Positions 35,586 to 43,103 of a stretch of 64,000 bases of DNA are shown piece by piece. Source of the stretch: Prolixibacter bellariivorans ATCC BAA-1284 (lineage in GTDB: Bacteria; Bacteroidota; Bacteroidia; Bacteroidales; Prolixibacteraceae); the NCBI RefSeq assembly GCF_000621705.1, contig NZ_KK211332.1, forward strand, positions 62,001 to 126,000, read 5' to 3'. How positions within the stretch are numbered: the stretch's first letter is position 1; each line of letters starts with the position of its first letter. The position numbers and the translations under genes were made by a program. Below the pieces are notes generated by a model. It was not told where the DNA came from. It worked only from the letters and a program-made list of their open reading frames with translations, and ran no database searches.

Positions 35586-36575
35586 ATGAAGAAACGAATA
35601 CTGGGAAAAACAGAATTTGAAATTTCGGAAGTGGGATTAGGAACCTGGCAGGTGGGCGGCAAATGGGGCAGCCTGTTCAGTCACCCGAATGCCGATGCCA
35701 TACTGAATTCGGCGGTCGATAACGGCGTGAACTTTATCGATACCGCGGATGTGTATAACGACGGTGATAGTGAAAAAGCGGTGGGCCGCCTGGTGCGCTC
35801 CCGCAGCGAGCGGATTTATGTGGCGACCAAGTGCGGCCGTCAGTTTTCGCCCCACGTGGATGCCTCGTACACGACCGAGGGACTTCGCCGGTTTGTGGAA
35901 GACAGCCTGAGGCGGATGGAGCTGGAAACGATCGACCTGATTCAGCTGCACTGCCCGCCTACCGAGACGTACTACCGTCCCGAGATTTTCGAGCTATTCG
36001 ATACCCTGAAGAAAGAGGGGAAAATCAGGAACCTGGGCGTGAGCGTGGAACGGATTGATGAAGCAATGAAAGCCCTGGAATACGAGAATGTGACCACGAT
36101 ACAGATTATTTTCAACATGCTGCGGCAGCGTCCTGCTGAAGATTTCTTCGCGGAAGCGGCAAAAAAGAACATCGGGATACTGGCACGTGTGCCGCTGGCC
36201 AGCGGACTCCTGACCGGGAAGTTCACACCTGATACCACCTTTGGGAAAGACGACCACCGTACCTTTAACCGGAACGGCGAAGCGTTTGATAAGGGCGAAA
36301 CCTTTTCGGGAGTGGATTATATGAAAGGTCTGGAAGCCGTGGAAGAAATCAAGCAACTCTTCCCCGAGCAGACGAACCTCGCAGCCATGGCCCTTCGATG
36401 GATTTTGATGTTTAAGGAAGTGAGCTGTGTCATTCCCGGTGCCTCGAGGCCGGAGCAGGTGCTTTCCAACGTACAGGCATCGGAATTGCCCGAGCTATCG
36501 GCAGAGCAGATGGACGGCATCCGGCAGATTTACGAGCAACACATCTGGCCCGATATTGCCAACGAGAAGTGGTGA
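35586..36575 (+). CDS. Aldo/keto reductase
   Basis: 329 residues, NADPH-dependent (beta/alpha)8 reductase of the AKR fold. The tetrad is visible: Asp and Tyr in FIDTADVYNDGDSE, Lys in YVATKCGR, His in IDLIQLHCPP; the cofactor end has VSCVIPGASRPEQVLSNV. It is cytoplasmic (no signal) and the last gene of the plus-strand operon, followed by a terminator; a role in sugar or sugar-acid reduction is likely but not specified by the sequence. Confidence 0.92.
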   Translation: MKKRILGKTEFEISEVGLGTWQVGGKWGSLFSHPNADAILNSAVDNGVNFIDTADVYNDGDSEKAVGRLVRSRSERIYVATKCGRQFSPHVDASYTTEGLRRFVEDSLRRMELETIDLIQLHCPPTETYYRPEIFELFDTLKKEGKIRNLGVSVERIDEAMKALEYENVTTIQIIFNMLRQRPAEDFFAEAAKKNIGILARVPLASGLLTGKFTPDTTFGKDDHRTFNRNGEAFDKGETFSGVDYMKGLEAVEEIKQLFPEQTNLAAMALRWILMFKEVSCVIPGASRPEQVLSNVQASELPELSAEQMDGIRQIYEQHIWPDIANEKW

Positions 36576-36590
36576 TGTGGCAGACAATTT

Positions 36591-36618
36591 TGAATGTTGA
36601 ATGCTGAATGTTGAATGA
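36591..36618 (+). repeat. Heptamer tandem repeat (TGAATGN)x4
   Basis: Four uninterrupted 7-bp units TGAATGT, TGAATGC, TGAATGT, TGAATGA just after the aldo/keto reductase stop codon. A simple-sequence tract; no function seen. Confidence 0.7.
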
Positions 36619-36755
36619 GCCGAATGACGCGAATTGGTGAAGGAGAAAGTGAGAGGGGGAGAACCGGAGAGAATGGGAAAATTGGGAGGCCGTAGGCAAA
36701 GGCTCAGCGAAAGCGAAGATAAAACAGTAAATAGAACGAGATAACGATGAACAGA

Positions 36756-36790
36756 AAGGATGTCGCCCGAAATGGACGGCATCCTTTTTT
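36756..36790 (+). terminator. Intrinsic terminator of the plus-strand xylan operon
   Basis: AAGGATGTCG and CGGCATCCTT form a stem with one G-T pair and a ~12-nt loop, followed by a run of T. It lies between the aldo/keto reductase (+) and the convergent coiled-coil gene (-), whose stop codon is a few bases away, so it may serve both. Confidence 0.8.
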
Positions 36791-36796
36791 GTGCTA

Positions 36797-37453
36797 CTAG
36801 CTTTTGACTACTTTACCAAGTGCTTCGAGCAGCTGGGGCTGGTCTTCGAGGGCGATGCGGGCGACGGCATAGAACTCCGACATCCAATCGTCTATTTTAG
36901 CAAATGCGGCATCTTTCTTTTTGGTAGCTTCCTGCGACTCTCCAACTTCGCGGCGGTAGCTAGCCCTTGTGGTTTTTAGTTCTCCGATTTGTGCCTGGGT
37001 GGCATTTAGCTCCTCCAGACTAATTTTCAAGCTTGCCAATTTTTCCTGGATAGCCGTATCGGCAATAGCTTCCGTGTAGAATTTTTGCACTGCTTCGAGC
37101 CATTTGGCGTAGCTTCGGGGTATTGAGCCATCGATGTTCAGTTTAGCGAGCATCAACGGGTCTTTACGATAAATCACTTTTGCTTTTTTGCGGTGCTTCC
37201 GATAAATCTCGTCGATGGCATCGTAGTTGGCTGTAAAGCTGTTGTAGGCTTCGGATGTTTCATCGTCCTCGGTTTTGTTGAAATTGTAGGCTTGTTGGTT
37301 TTCTGCCAACAGCGTTTTACCTTCGGCGATTTTGGTGGCATCGTAGCCCAGTTCGGACATGGCTGATGCAATTTCGGGTTGTTGTTCGGCGTTTTCTAAC
37401 GCTACGCGGTTGCGTTCCAGCAGTTCCGCTTCTGATAATTTAGGTCTGGACAT
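36797..37453 (-). CDS. Hypothetical helical protein
   Basis: 218 residues, no signal peptide and no membrane segment. Rich in Ala, Glu, Lys and Leu; starts MSRPKLSEAELLERNRVALE and contains long predicted helices (e.g. AIQEKLASLKISLEELNATQ, with heptad-like spacing). Basic centre IYRKHRKKAKVIYRKDP. I do not recognise the family with certainty; similar proteins of unknown function occur in other Bacteroidota. Directly upstream on its own strand lies the 21-bp tandem array (37578-37787), which is where its promoter or leader would be. Confidence 0.7.
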   Translation of the reverse strand: MSRPKLSEAELLERNRVALENAEQQPEIASAMSELGYDATKIAEGKTLLAENQQAYNFNKTEDDETSEAYNSFTANYDAIDEIYRKHRKKAKVIYRKDPLMLAKLNIDGSIPRSYAKWLEAVQKFYTEAIADTAIQEKLASLKISLEELNATQAQIGELKTTRASYRREVGESQEATKKKDAAFAKIDDWMSEFYAVARIALEDQPQLLEALGKVVKS

Positions 37454-37577
37454 AGACTAAGTTGTTTGAAGTTAAACATGTTGGCCGGGTGTCCGGCCGT
37501 TATCTAGTACTTTTCGATACGTATGACGTATTAGAGACGCAAAGCGTTGTGCACTACCATCGAACGGTTCGGGGCTT

Positions 37578-37787
37578 GCTACACTTTTGGGATGCGTTGC
37601 TACAGAACTACCCTATTTTGCTACAGAACGCCCCTGGTTTGCTACCGGGCGACGGTGTTCTGCTACCGGGCGATGGTGCTTTGCTACCGGGCGACGGTGC
37701 TTTGCTACCGGGCGACGGTGTTCTGCTACCAGGCACCCCTGGTTTGCTATCCGCAGATCTTGATTTGCTACCGGGATCCGTTTTCTA
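37578..37787. repeat. 21-bp tandem repeat array 1, ten units without indels
   Basis: GCTAC recurs at 37578, 37599, 37620, 37641, 37662, 37683, 37704 and 37725, with GCTAT at 37746 and GCTAC at 37767, exactly every 21 bp. The central units read GCTACCGGGCGACGGTGYTY plus one base; outer units are degenerate. Because 21 is a multiple of three, frames on both strands stay open: LLPGDGA/V heptads and CYRATVF heptads on plus, VAKHRRP heptads on minus (37613-37879). Two helical turns per unit would also place any bound protein on one DNA face. Which, if any, is expressed is unknown. Confidence 0.85.
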
Positions 37788-38004
37788 TTTTGGATACCAG
37801 GAGCCTGTTTAAAGAACGCTTCGTGTTCGTTCCGGGCAAACAAAAGAAAGCCTCCGGCCTCCGTGCTCCACTGTTCCAACCTTCCGCTAAAGTTTCCGTT
37901 TTCTGTCCTGATAACGAATGAGTTTTTAACTTAAGTAAAAAATATGTTTTGTGCCAAAAATTTTGACGAACGGCCCGATTTCTTCCATGAACGGTCGGAT
38001 CTGA

Positions 38005-38157
38005 TATGCGAACGAAAATTATGATAACCTAAAATGGGAATCCGTAAAGGAACTGAGAACCAAATTCAGAAAGTTTTTTATTAACTTGATGAGCCATAAC
38101 AGCCAACAAATGAAAACTGACCCAAGTATATCGAGATTTAAATCTTGTACAACAACA
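38005..38157 (-). repeat. Inverted repeat arm bracketing the xylan locus, right copy
   Basis: Reverse-complement partner of 10625-10777, about 94% identical by eye. It begins within a stretch of TATGCGAACGAAAATTATGA and ends in the TACAACAACA of the recombinase tail. Outside it, weak similarity extends to about 37948 (an inverted CCGACCGTTC...GGGCCGTTCG segment). Confidence 0.85.
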
Positions 38158-38229
38158 AAGATTTATACACACGTAAGTAACCGTGCATTGCAAAACATTA
38201 AAAACCCATTTGATGATCTCAAAATATAA
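38005..38229 (+). pseudogene. Tyrosine recombinase (integron-integrase-like) 3' remnant, island B
   Basis: Open plus-strand frame of 74 codons without a credible start. The end reads TTTKIYTHVSNRALQNIKNP then FDDLKI: a tyrosine-recombinase C-terminus with the catalytic Tyr in IYTHV. It is a diverged homologue of the island A tail (TTTEIYTHVSTKSLAKIKSP), while the DNA upstream of the joint is nearly identical in the two islands. Box I/II residues and the LGH motif are absent. Downstream, a CTAGTTAGGGC box (38295-38305) sits 23 bp before the first cassette gene, at the expected attI/cassette boundary. Confidence 0.75.
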
Positions 38230-38327
38230 GATACCAAAGGTACACATAACACTCCCGTATGGGAAATATCTGTTACTTTTAGTACACATATAAACTAGTT
38301 AGGGCAAATTATAAAATATAAAAACCA

Positions 38328-39200
38328 ATGGCACTAAAACCTGATTTGATAAGCTTTTTTCTAAGGAATATTCAAGGAGCAAATATGCAAACTTTCGGAA
38401 GTGAAGTTGCGCATTTGTTTGAACATTTAGACAATGAAATAAAAGATAATCCCATTTATAATTTCTATCAACAAGAAAGAGAAAAATGGAAAAATTGGCC
38501 AGGTGAGAACACAAGTCATTGGAGTCTACCAACAAAATTTGAAGATGCTAAATCATTGGTTTATGACTTATATAGAACCGTCGGAGAGCAGGGGGAAAAT
38601 GGATATAATTTACCGATGAATTTAACTTATATTTCTCATGGTGATATCAATGACTCAATAAGCAATTTTAATAGCCAATTTATTGAATACTTCCAAGAAG
38701 TTTTACAAGAAATTGTAAACGCAAATCCAGAGATTGAAAAAGATACAATAAAAAAAGTAACTGGTGATACTGTTTTTATTGTACATGGTCATGACAATGA
38801 GTTAAAGACTGAACTACAATTATTACTTACGAGGGCTGGAGTAAACAACATTGTCTTACATGAGCAGGCCGACAAGGGGCGTACAATTATCGATAAATTG
38901 GTTGAAGAGTCATCGGAGTCCAATTACGCTATTGCTTTGTTGTCACCAGACGACAAATTGGAAGATGGTTCTACCAGAACAAGACAAAATGTGATTTTAG
39001 AAATTGGATATTTCATTGGTCAATTGGGGAAAGAAAGGGTTCGATTATTAAAAAAGGGTGACACTGAAATACCCTCTGACTTACAAGGGATATTATATGA
39101 AAATTATGACTCAGCAGGTGCATGGAAGATGAAAATTTGTAAGGAATTAATTGCTGTAGGCATTTTTGTTGATATAAAGAGTATTGCAAGTACGTTGTAA
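38328..39200 (+). CDS. TIR-like nucleotide-binding effector
   Basis: 290 residues. The C-terminal half (~147-280) is a TIR-like domain (the 'predicted nucleotide-binding, TIR-like' family also found as effectors in Pycsar/CBASS-type defence): DTVFIVHGHDNELKTELQLL, HEQADKGRTIIDKLVEESSE with Glu193/194 as candidate catalytic acid, YAIALLSPDD, RTRQNVILEIGYFIGQLGKERVRLL. The N-terminal ~140 residues are helical with no known domain. Such proteins usually degrade NAD+ when triggered. No cyclase gene is adjacent, so the trigger is unknown; a stand-alone anti-phage cassette is likely. First gene after the recombinase tail, where cassette expression is normally highest. Confidence 0.85.
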   Translation: MALKPDLISFFLRNIQGANMQTFGSEVAHLFEHLDNEIKDNPIYNFYQQEREKWKNWPGENTSHWSLPTKFEDAKSLVYDLYRTVGEQGENGYNLPMNLTYISHGDINDSISNFNSQFIEYFQEVLQEIVNANPEIEKDTIKKVTGDTVFIVHGHDNELKTELQLLLTRAGVNNIVLHEQADKGRTIIDKLVEESSESNYAIALLSPDDKLEDGSTRTRQNVILEIGYFIGQLGKERVRLLKKGDTEIPSDLQGILYENYDSAGAWKMKICKELIAVGIFVDIKSIASTL

Positions 39201-39212
39201 GAAAAATAACTT

Positions 39213-39404
39213 GTGCTAACAAAAGCTATATGTAATGCGGGATTCAGCGAGTATTTTAACTGCAGTTCTTCGTAACAACAACGCCAATTCGTCTTTGATG
39301 ATTTGGCTATAAAAACAAAAATATGAATATACGAATTGGCTCAGTGGCAACCTGATTGTGAAACGTTTCAAAGTCCCGCACTCCACATAGCCAAACCGTT
39401 GGGC
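39213..39404 (+). repeat. attC-like element B1, subfamily III
   Basis: Opens GTGCTAACAAAAGCTATATG and closes CATAGCCAAACCGTTGGGC; the last seven bases GTTGGGC satisfy the GTTRRRY rule exactly. Outer arms pair ATGTAATGCGGGA with TCCCGCACTCCACAT (with bulges), inner arms pair GCCAATTCGT with ACGAATTGGC. Shares the order and sequence of arms with element A4. Confidence 0.78.
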
Positions 39405-39469
39405 ATAATAGTGACTTGCTGCGCCGAATTCAATAAGATATCTGTGAACTAAAAACAAAATTTACGTTT

Positions 39470-40216
39470 ATGAAAAAAGCTTTACTAATCTTTATCCTCT
39501 TTTTGAATATTTCATCTGGAGTTGGACAAGTGATTAAACGAGACTCAATTAATTTAACTACAAGAATTATTGAACTTGAATCAAAAATCGTTAATCTTGA
39601 ATCTCAAGTCCAAATTTTGAATGAACGTAAAGACTACTTTCAGAATACTTTATCTGAACAGACTAACAAATTTTCATTAATTATTGGAGCAATAATTTCT
39701 ATAATAGGATTATTAACTTTCACTGGTTACAAATATGAGATTAAGCGGGTTAAAAAAGCTTTTGAATCATTGATTAATAATAGAGAGAAAGAACAAAAGG
39801 ATTTTAAGCAGAAAGTATATAAGCTTCTAACAAAAACCTATAAATCGTCAGCAAATAGTAACACGATGATTTCTGAAGAATTTGCAAATTCAGGGATTTT
39901 TATTGGAAGTTTCATCCATAAACTAATTACTGCAAAAAACCTAAATGACTTATATGAAGTCATACATCTGTTAGAATCTGAAAAAAAAGTAAAAGAAAAG
40001 GATTTAATTGATTGCAAAGAATCACTCATAGTAAACCTTATGGATGCTCAAGAATTGTTCAACAAACAGATTAATCTTGATATTAGAAATACCCTAGTAA
40101 TTAAAGAAAGAGAGAGAGAAATTTTTTACTACTTGGATGAGATATCAAAATCTGAAATTGATGATGCAAGAAACGAAATATCAAAAATAAGAGCAGATAT
40201 ACTAAGGTTTAAATAA
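39470..40216 (+). CDS. Hypothetical coiled-coil membrane protein
   Basis: 248 residues, family not recognised. Signal-like start (MKKALLIFILFLNISSGVGQ), a coiled coil at ~27-62 (IIELESKIVNLESQVQIL), one membrane helix (FSLIIGAIISIIGLLTFTGY, ~71-90), then a cytoplasmic helical region rich in Lys and Glu that runs to the C-terminus. Very AT-rich, like the rest of island B. It starts about 65 bp after element B1 and stops 8 bp before B2. Anchored coiled-coil proteins without known domains are common in phage-defence cassettes, but nothing here proves that role. Confidence 0.75.
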   Translation: MKKALLIFILFLNISSGVGQVIKRDSINLTTRIIELESKIVNLESQVQILNERKDYFQNTLSEQTNKFSLIIGAIISIIGLLTFTGYKYEIKRVKKAFESLINNREKEQKDFKQKVYKLLTKTYKSSANSNTMISEEFANSGIFIGSFIHKLITAKNLNDLYEVIHLLESEKKVKEKDLIDCKESLIVNLMDAQELFNKQINLDIRNTLVIKEREREIFYYLDEISKSEIDDARNEISKIRADILRFK

Positions 40217-40224
40217 ACTACTAT

Positions 40225-40357
40225 GCCCAACAATGTATAAAAATAATAGCCGGTTCAGTAGTAAATTCAAGAGTTGTAGCCCGCTTCAACTTTTGTGTAA
40301 CTTGACAGGGTTGAAGCCCGCAAACGGCTACTATTCTTATACAAACCGTTGTGTGCC
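40225..40357 (+). repeat. attC-like element B2, subfamily II
   Basis: Opens GCCCAACAATGTATAAAAAT, whose first seven bases GCCCAAC fit RYYYAAC exactly, and closes TTATACAAACCGTTGTGTGC. Central arms TGTAGCCCGCTTCAA and TTGAAGCCCGC, then AATAGCCGG with CGGCTACTATT. Nearly the same layout as B4 and A3. Confidence 0.78.
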
Positions 40358-40406
40358 ATGTTAAATGACTCTTGTTTCATTGACAATTTGTAAAAATCAT
40401 TAAAAT

Positions 40407-40928
40407 ATGAGAATACTTTCAGGCAAAATTGAAGATAGAATGCTACATATCGGTTATTATCAAATAGTCGGTGGACTATTAGGACTGATTCTAACATTAA
40501 GAACATTTATTTATGAAAGCACCTTAAGTGGACTTTCATTACTCTTTTATGTTGTAGCAATATTGCTATTTGTCTTTTCAATATACTCCGGCAACTTATT
40601 GAGGAAAAAAAATATAAAAGGACTTTACCTTTCAACCTGGAATCAGGTTCTTCAATTAATTCAGATTTCGATATCGGCATTTGGATTCGAATATTATTCC
40701 GGTGTATTCTTTAACATAGGTTTTGAGTGGACAGAGAAATTTATTCCAGATTTTAATTTTGGACTTTCCGGATGGATTCTAAGGTATACGGAAAACGATT
40801 TAAATCACAATTCAGTTTACATCAACTTAATACCTATTTTAATTTTATATTACATCAACAAAACTCGACATGAAATTGAGGAAAGAAAACAATTAATTGA
40901 ATCTGCTGAAAAAATAAATCAGGAATGA
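40407..40928 (+). CDS. Hypothetical multi-spanning membrane protein
   Basis: 173 residues, no recognised family. About four hydrophobic segments: near 12-25 (IGYYQIVGGLLGLIL), 38-58 (LSGLSLLFYVVAILLFVFSIYSG), 78-97 and 144-154 (YINLIPILILYYI), then a charged C-terminal tail (KTRHEIEERKQLIESAEKIN). AT-rich and flanked on both sides by attC-like elements. Function unknown. Confidence 0.72.
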   Translation: MRILSGKIEDRMLHIGYYQIVGGLLGLILTLRTFIYESTLSGLSLLFYVVAILLFVFSIYSGNLLRKKNIKGLYLSTWNQVLQLIQISISAFGFEYYSGVFFNIGFEWTEKFIPDFNFGLSGWILRYTENDLNHNSVYINLIPILILYYINKTRHEIEERKQLIESAEKINQE

Positions 40929-40956
40929 ATTTAATGAGAATAAAAATAAAACACGG

Positions 40957-41104
40957 GCACACAACAACGTACATATTGCAGGGCGGGGTTTGGTGGTACG
41001 CCAACTGCGCCCCGAGGCTTCGGGGCTCGTTTCGCAGTTCCGTGTCCTTCGGACAGGAACGCTCTCCGAAATCCGCCCCGACAACATGTACCAACCGTTA
41101 TGCC
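40957..41104 (+). repeat. attC-like element B3, subfamily I (GC-rich)
   Basis: Opens GCACACAACAACGTACATAT and closes CATGTACCAACCGTTATGCC. Contains CCCCGAGGCTTCGGGG and GTGTCCTTCGGACAGGA hairpins. By eye more than 85% identical to the reverse complement of A2 (8675-8832) over its length, which makes it the best pair for showing that both islands draw on one element family. Confidence 0.82.
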
Positions 41105-41138
41105 GCAATTAGGTGCAACACGGTATAGACATTAAAAA

Positions 41139-42734
41139 ATGAAGCATAAGAAAAAAAATATTATAGCAGTCTCAAGTCTGTTGGCAGTTTTTGTTGCTTT
41201 TGGGGTTTTTATTGTTTTCCAGCAGAAAACACAAGTAAAAGAACTCTTTAAGCTGAATAAACAATTGCAAAAAGAAGGCTATTACATGGCCGATTTTGAG
41301 TTCCGAATGCTAGGAGCCGCATACCTGTTGGATAAAGGGGAATATTCAAAATCAATAAACACTTTATCGGAATATCATAATAAATTAAAGAACAGGGATG
41401 GATTACTGAAAATTCCGGCTTTCAACAATAAACAGGAAGAAATAGTTTTTTTTCTTAGTCTGCAAAATCCCAAAACAGGAGCATTTATTGATGAGTCTGT
41501 CCCCTATTGCATTTATTGGGAAATTTCACAAAACATAATAAATCACCTGGAATCATTATTGGATTCAACATCAGGCCCTTTGAATCTTAAATATCCATTA
41601 ACATTTCTGGATGATATTAACACACCTGAGAAACTCAAAGCTTTCCTGAACGATATTTCTTATGTTGGCTGGATAGCTTCTAAATTTCCCCAAACCACCT
41701 TTCATTTTGCCCGCAACATATTAGATTGTACAAACCAGGATAATATTCTGGAAAGAAATAATTTGTACCGTTTTTCGCCCGAATGGAAATATGCTATGCT
41801 AACGTGGATGTATGATTTTCAGGATAGCATAACGGGTATGTGGGGCCCCAAAAGCAAAAGTACAGGTAGATTGCTCAAAAACGACCTTAATAATACAGCC
41901 TCAGTATTAAAAGCATATCGAGATTATGACGGGAACGATTTATATGACGACTTTCCGTTGCGATATACTGACAAACTATTTTCAAATTCTTTGAAAATTC
42001 TTTCAGAACCATATCCTGCCAATGAAGATGAATTAGATGAAATCCATGAATGGAACCTAAAGAAAGTAAAAGGATTTAAAATGATTTTACGGTATCTGTG
42101 GAAAGATATATCAAAAAAAGATAAGCAAACTATGGAGCATTTATTGGCAGATTTTGTAACAATAAGCTTTGATAAATACTACGTAAAATCAGAAGGGGCA
42201 TTTAGTTACTATCCCAAATCAAAACATGCATCGGCTGATGGATTTTCAAATATGATTTTTGATGATATCGGAGCATTTTCATACACAAAACAAAAGAAAC
42301 TGTTTGGCGAATCTATTGATTCCATTCAAAATCATGGAATTATTACAATTGAAAATTTTAAGCCTTTTGTTCAGAAAATTTTGAAAAGCGATATGAAAAT
42401 TAACTCTCTTCGTTTTTATAAAACAAAACCTGATAGTACGAAATTAACCGAAAATGTTTGGGCTATATTTTATCCAAATAATTCAGTCGTGCTGGATGTT
42501 ACTGAATTAGTCCCAAACCTATTGACATGGGCCGATTCAACTAAACTTTCGTTAGGTAACTGGACATCAGTAGCAAAGAAAAAACAAGAACTGGAAAAGC
42601 TACATATCAAAAAGCCAATAATTTTGTTGGAAAATAATATTGAAAATGCACTTGCAGTTGAAGAAGATGTATATTGTATTGGATTCAACGTTCTTCAGAT
42701 ACCGAAATTTATAATAAAATGCAATTCAAAATAA
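41139..42734 (+). CDS. Hypothetical membrane-anchored protein
   Basis: 531 residues. One N-terminal membrane helix (IIAVSSLLAVFVAFGVFIVF, ~8-27) and a large outside domain without recognised motifs. Segments such as EGYYMADFEFRMLGAAYLLDKGEYSKSINTL, MLTWMYDFQDSITGMWGPKS and SEGAFSYYPKSKHASADGFSNMIFDDIGAF suggest an (alpha/alpha)-barrel or terpenoid-cyclase-like helical fold (the WMYDFQD...GMWGP phrase is of the kind seen in such barrels), but this is only an impression. Low GC. The stop codon is 2 bp before element B4. Confidence 0.75.
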   Translation: MKHKKKNIIAVSSLLAVFVAFGVFIVFQQKTQVKELFKLNKQLQKEGYYMADFEFRMLGAAYLLDKGEYSKSINTLSEYHNKLKNRDGLLKIPAFNNKQEEIVFFLSLQNPKTGAFIDESVPYCIYWEISQNIINHLESLLDSTSGPLNLKYPLTFLDDINTPEKLKAFLNDISYVGWIASKFPQTTFHFARNILDCTNQDNILERNNLYRFSPEWKYAMLTWMYDFQDSITGMWGPKSKSTGRLLKNDLNNTASVLKAYRDYDGNDLYDDFPLRYTDKLFSNSLKILSEPYPANEDELDEIHEWNLKKVKGFKMILRYLWKDISKKDKQTMEHLLADFVTISFDKYYVKSEGAFSYYPKSKHASADGFSNMIFDDIGAFSYTKQKKLFGESIDSIQNHGIITIENFKPFVQKILKSDMKINSLRFYKTKPDSTKLTENVWAIFYPNNSVVLDVTELVPNLLTWADSTKLSLGNWTSVAKKKQELEKLHIKKPIILLENNIENALAVEEDVYCIGFNVLQIPKFIIKCNSK

Positions 42735-42736
42735 AA

Positions 42737-42873
42737 GCACATAACACTGTATAAACAAAATGGGCGGTATTGTAGTAAATTCAAGGGCTGTAGCCCGCTT
42801 CAAAATTATAGGGGCTTGACAAGTTTAAAGCCCGAAATCGCCCACATTTGCATATGCTTGTACGTTGTGTGGC
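42737..42873 (+). repeat. attC-like element B4, subfamily II
   Basis: Opens GCACATAACACTGTATAAAC and closes GCTTGTACGTTGTGTGGC. Central TGTAGCCCGCTTCAAAATTA and TTTAAAGCCCG arms, and GGGCGGTATTGTAGTAAATT versus the same TAGTAAATTCAAG phrase in B2. Immediately follows the preceding stop codon. Confidence 0.78.
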
Positions 42874-42882
42874 ATTTGAAAA

Positions 42883-43023
42883 ATGACGACAAAGAAATAC
42901 ATATCGACACTTTTGAACGGAATTTTCGCTCTGACAATTCTGCTTTTCATTCTTGACGGACTGACCTCATTTGAGATAACCAGACGATTAAATCATTTAC
43001 ATATTTCGGAATTTTGTTTTTGA
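42883..43023 (+). CDS. Small membrane protein, probably truncated last cassette gene
   Basis: 46 codons: MTTKKYISTLLNGIFALTIL then LFILDGLTSFEITRRLNHLH. One hydrophobic segment after a short basic start, 9 bp after element B4 exactly where a cassette gene should begin. The frame stops next to the terminator of the opposing jelly-roll gene and no element follows, so the cassette was probably cut at its 3' side. No family recognised. Confidence 0.45.
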   Translation: MTTKKYISTLLNGIFALTILLFILDGLTSFEITRRLNHLHISEFCF

Positions 43024-43035
43024 CTTTCAGAAAAA

Positions 43036-43069
43036 AAATAGCAGGTCGTTTCCAACCTGCTATTCGAAC
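43036..43069 (-). terminator. Intrinsic terminator of the jelly-roll gene pair
   Basis: Perfect 11-bp stem (AATAGCAGGTT in minus-strand sense... with its complement) around a 7-nt loop, followed on the minus strand by eight T. It is 35 bp after the stop codon of the 43104-44090 gene. Confidence 0.8.
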
Positions 43070-43103
43070 CATGATAATCTAATCCTCGCTCTATTCGCAA
43101 AAA

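Larger units (their letters stand above)
38005..43023 (+). mobile_element. Integron-like cassette island B (no intact integrase)
   Basis: Plus-strand mirror of island A: recombinase tail, TIR-like gene, element B1, coiled-coil membrane gene, B2, four-helix membrane gene, B3, 531-residue protein gene, B4, truncated small gene. Stop-to-element gaps are 12, 8, 28 and 2 bp; element-to-start gaps are 65, 49, 34 and 9 bp, the tight packing expected of promoterless cassettes. Closing boxes read CGTTGGGC, CGTTGTGT, CGTTATGC and CGTTGTGT. No internal promoters or transposase are evident. The distal end is cut: the last gene has no element after it and runs into the terminator of the next locus. Confidence 0.6.

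Noticed and set aside
37578-37787. CRISPR array
   Set aside because: Units are 21 bp head to tail with no spacers, and no cas genes are nearby.
40225-42873. Rho-independent terminators instead of attC-like elements
   Set aside because: Elements are 130-190 bp, have no terminal T-run, carry fixed AAC and GTT boxes, and are shared between unrelated genes in both islands.
774-43023. Transposon or insertion-sequence origin of the islands
   Set aside because: No transposase ORF, no terminal inverted repeats with target duplications; the only recombinase trace is a tyrosine recombinase tail.
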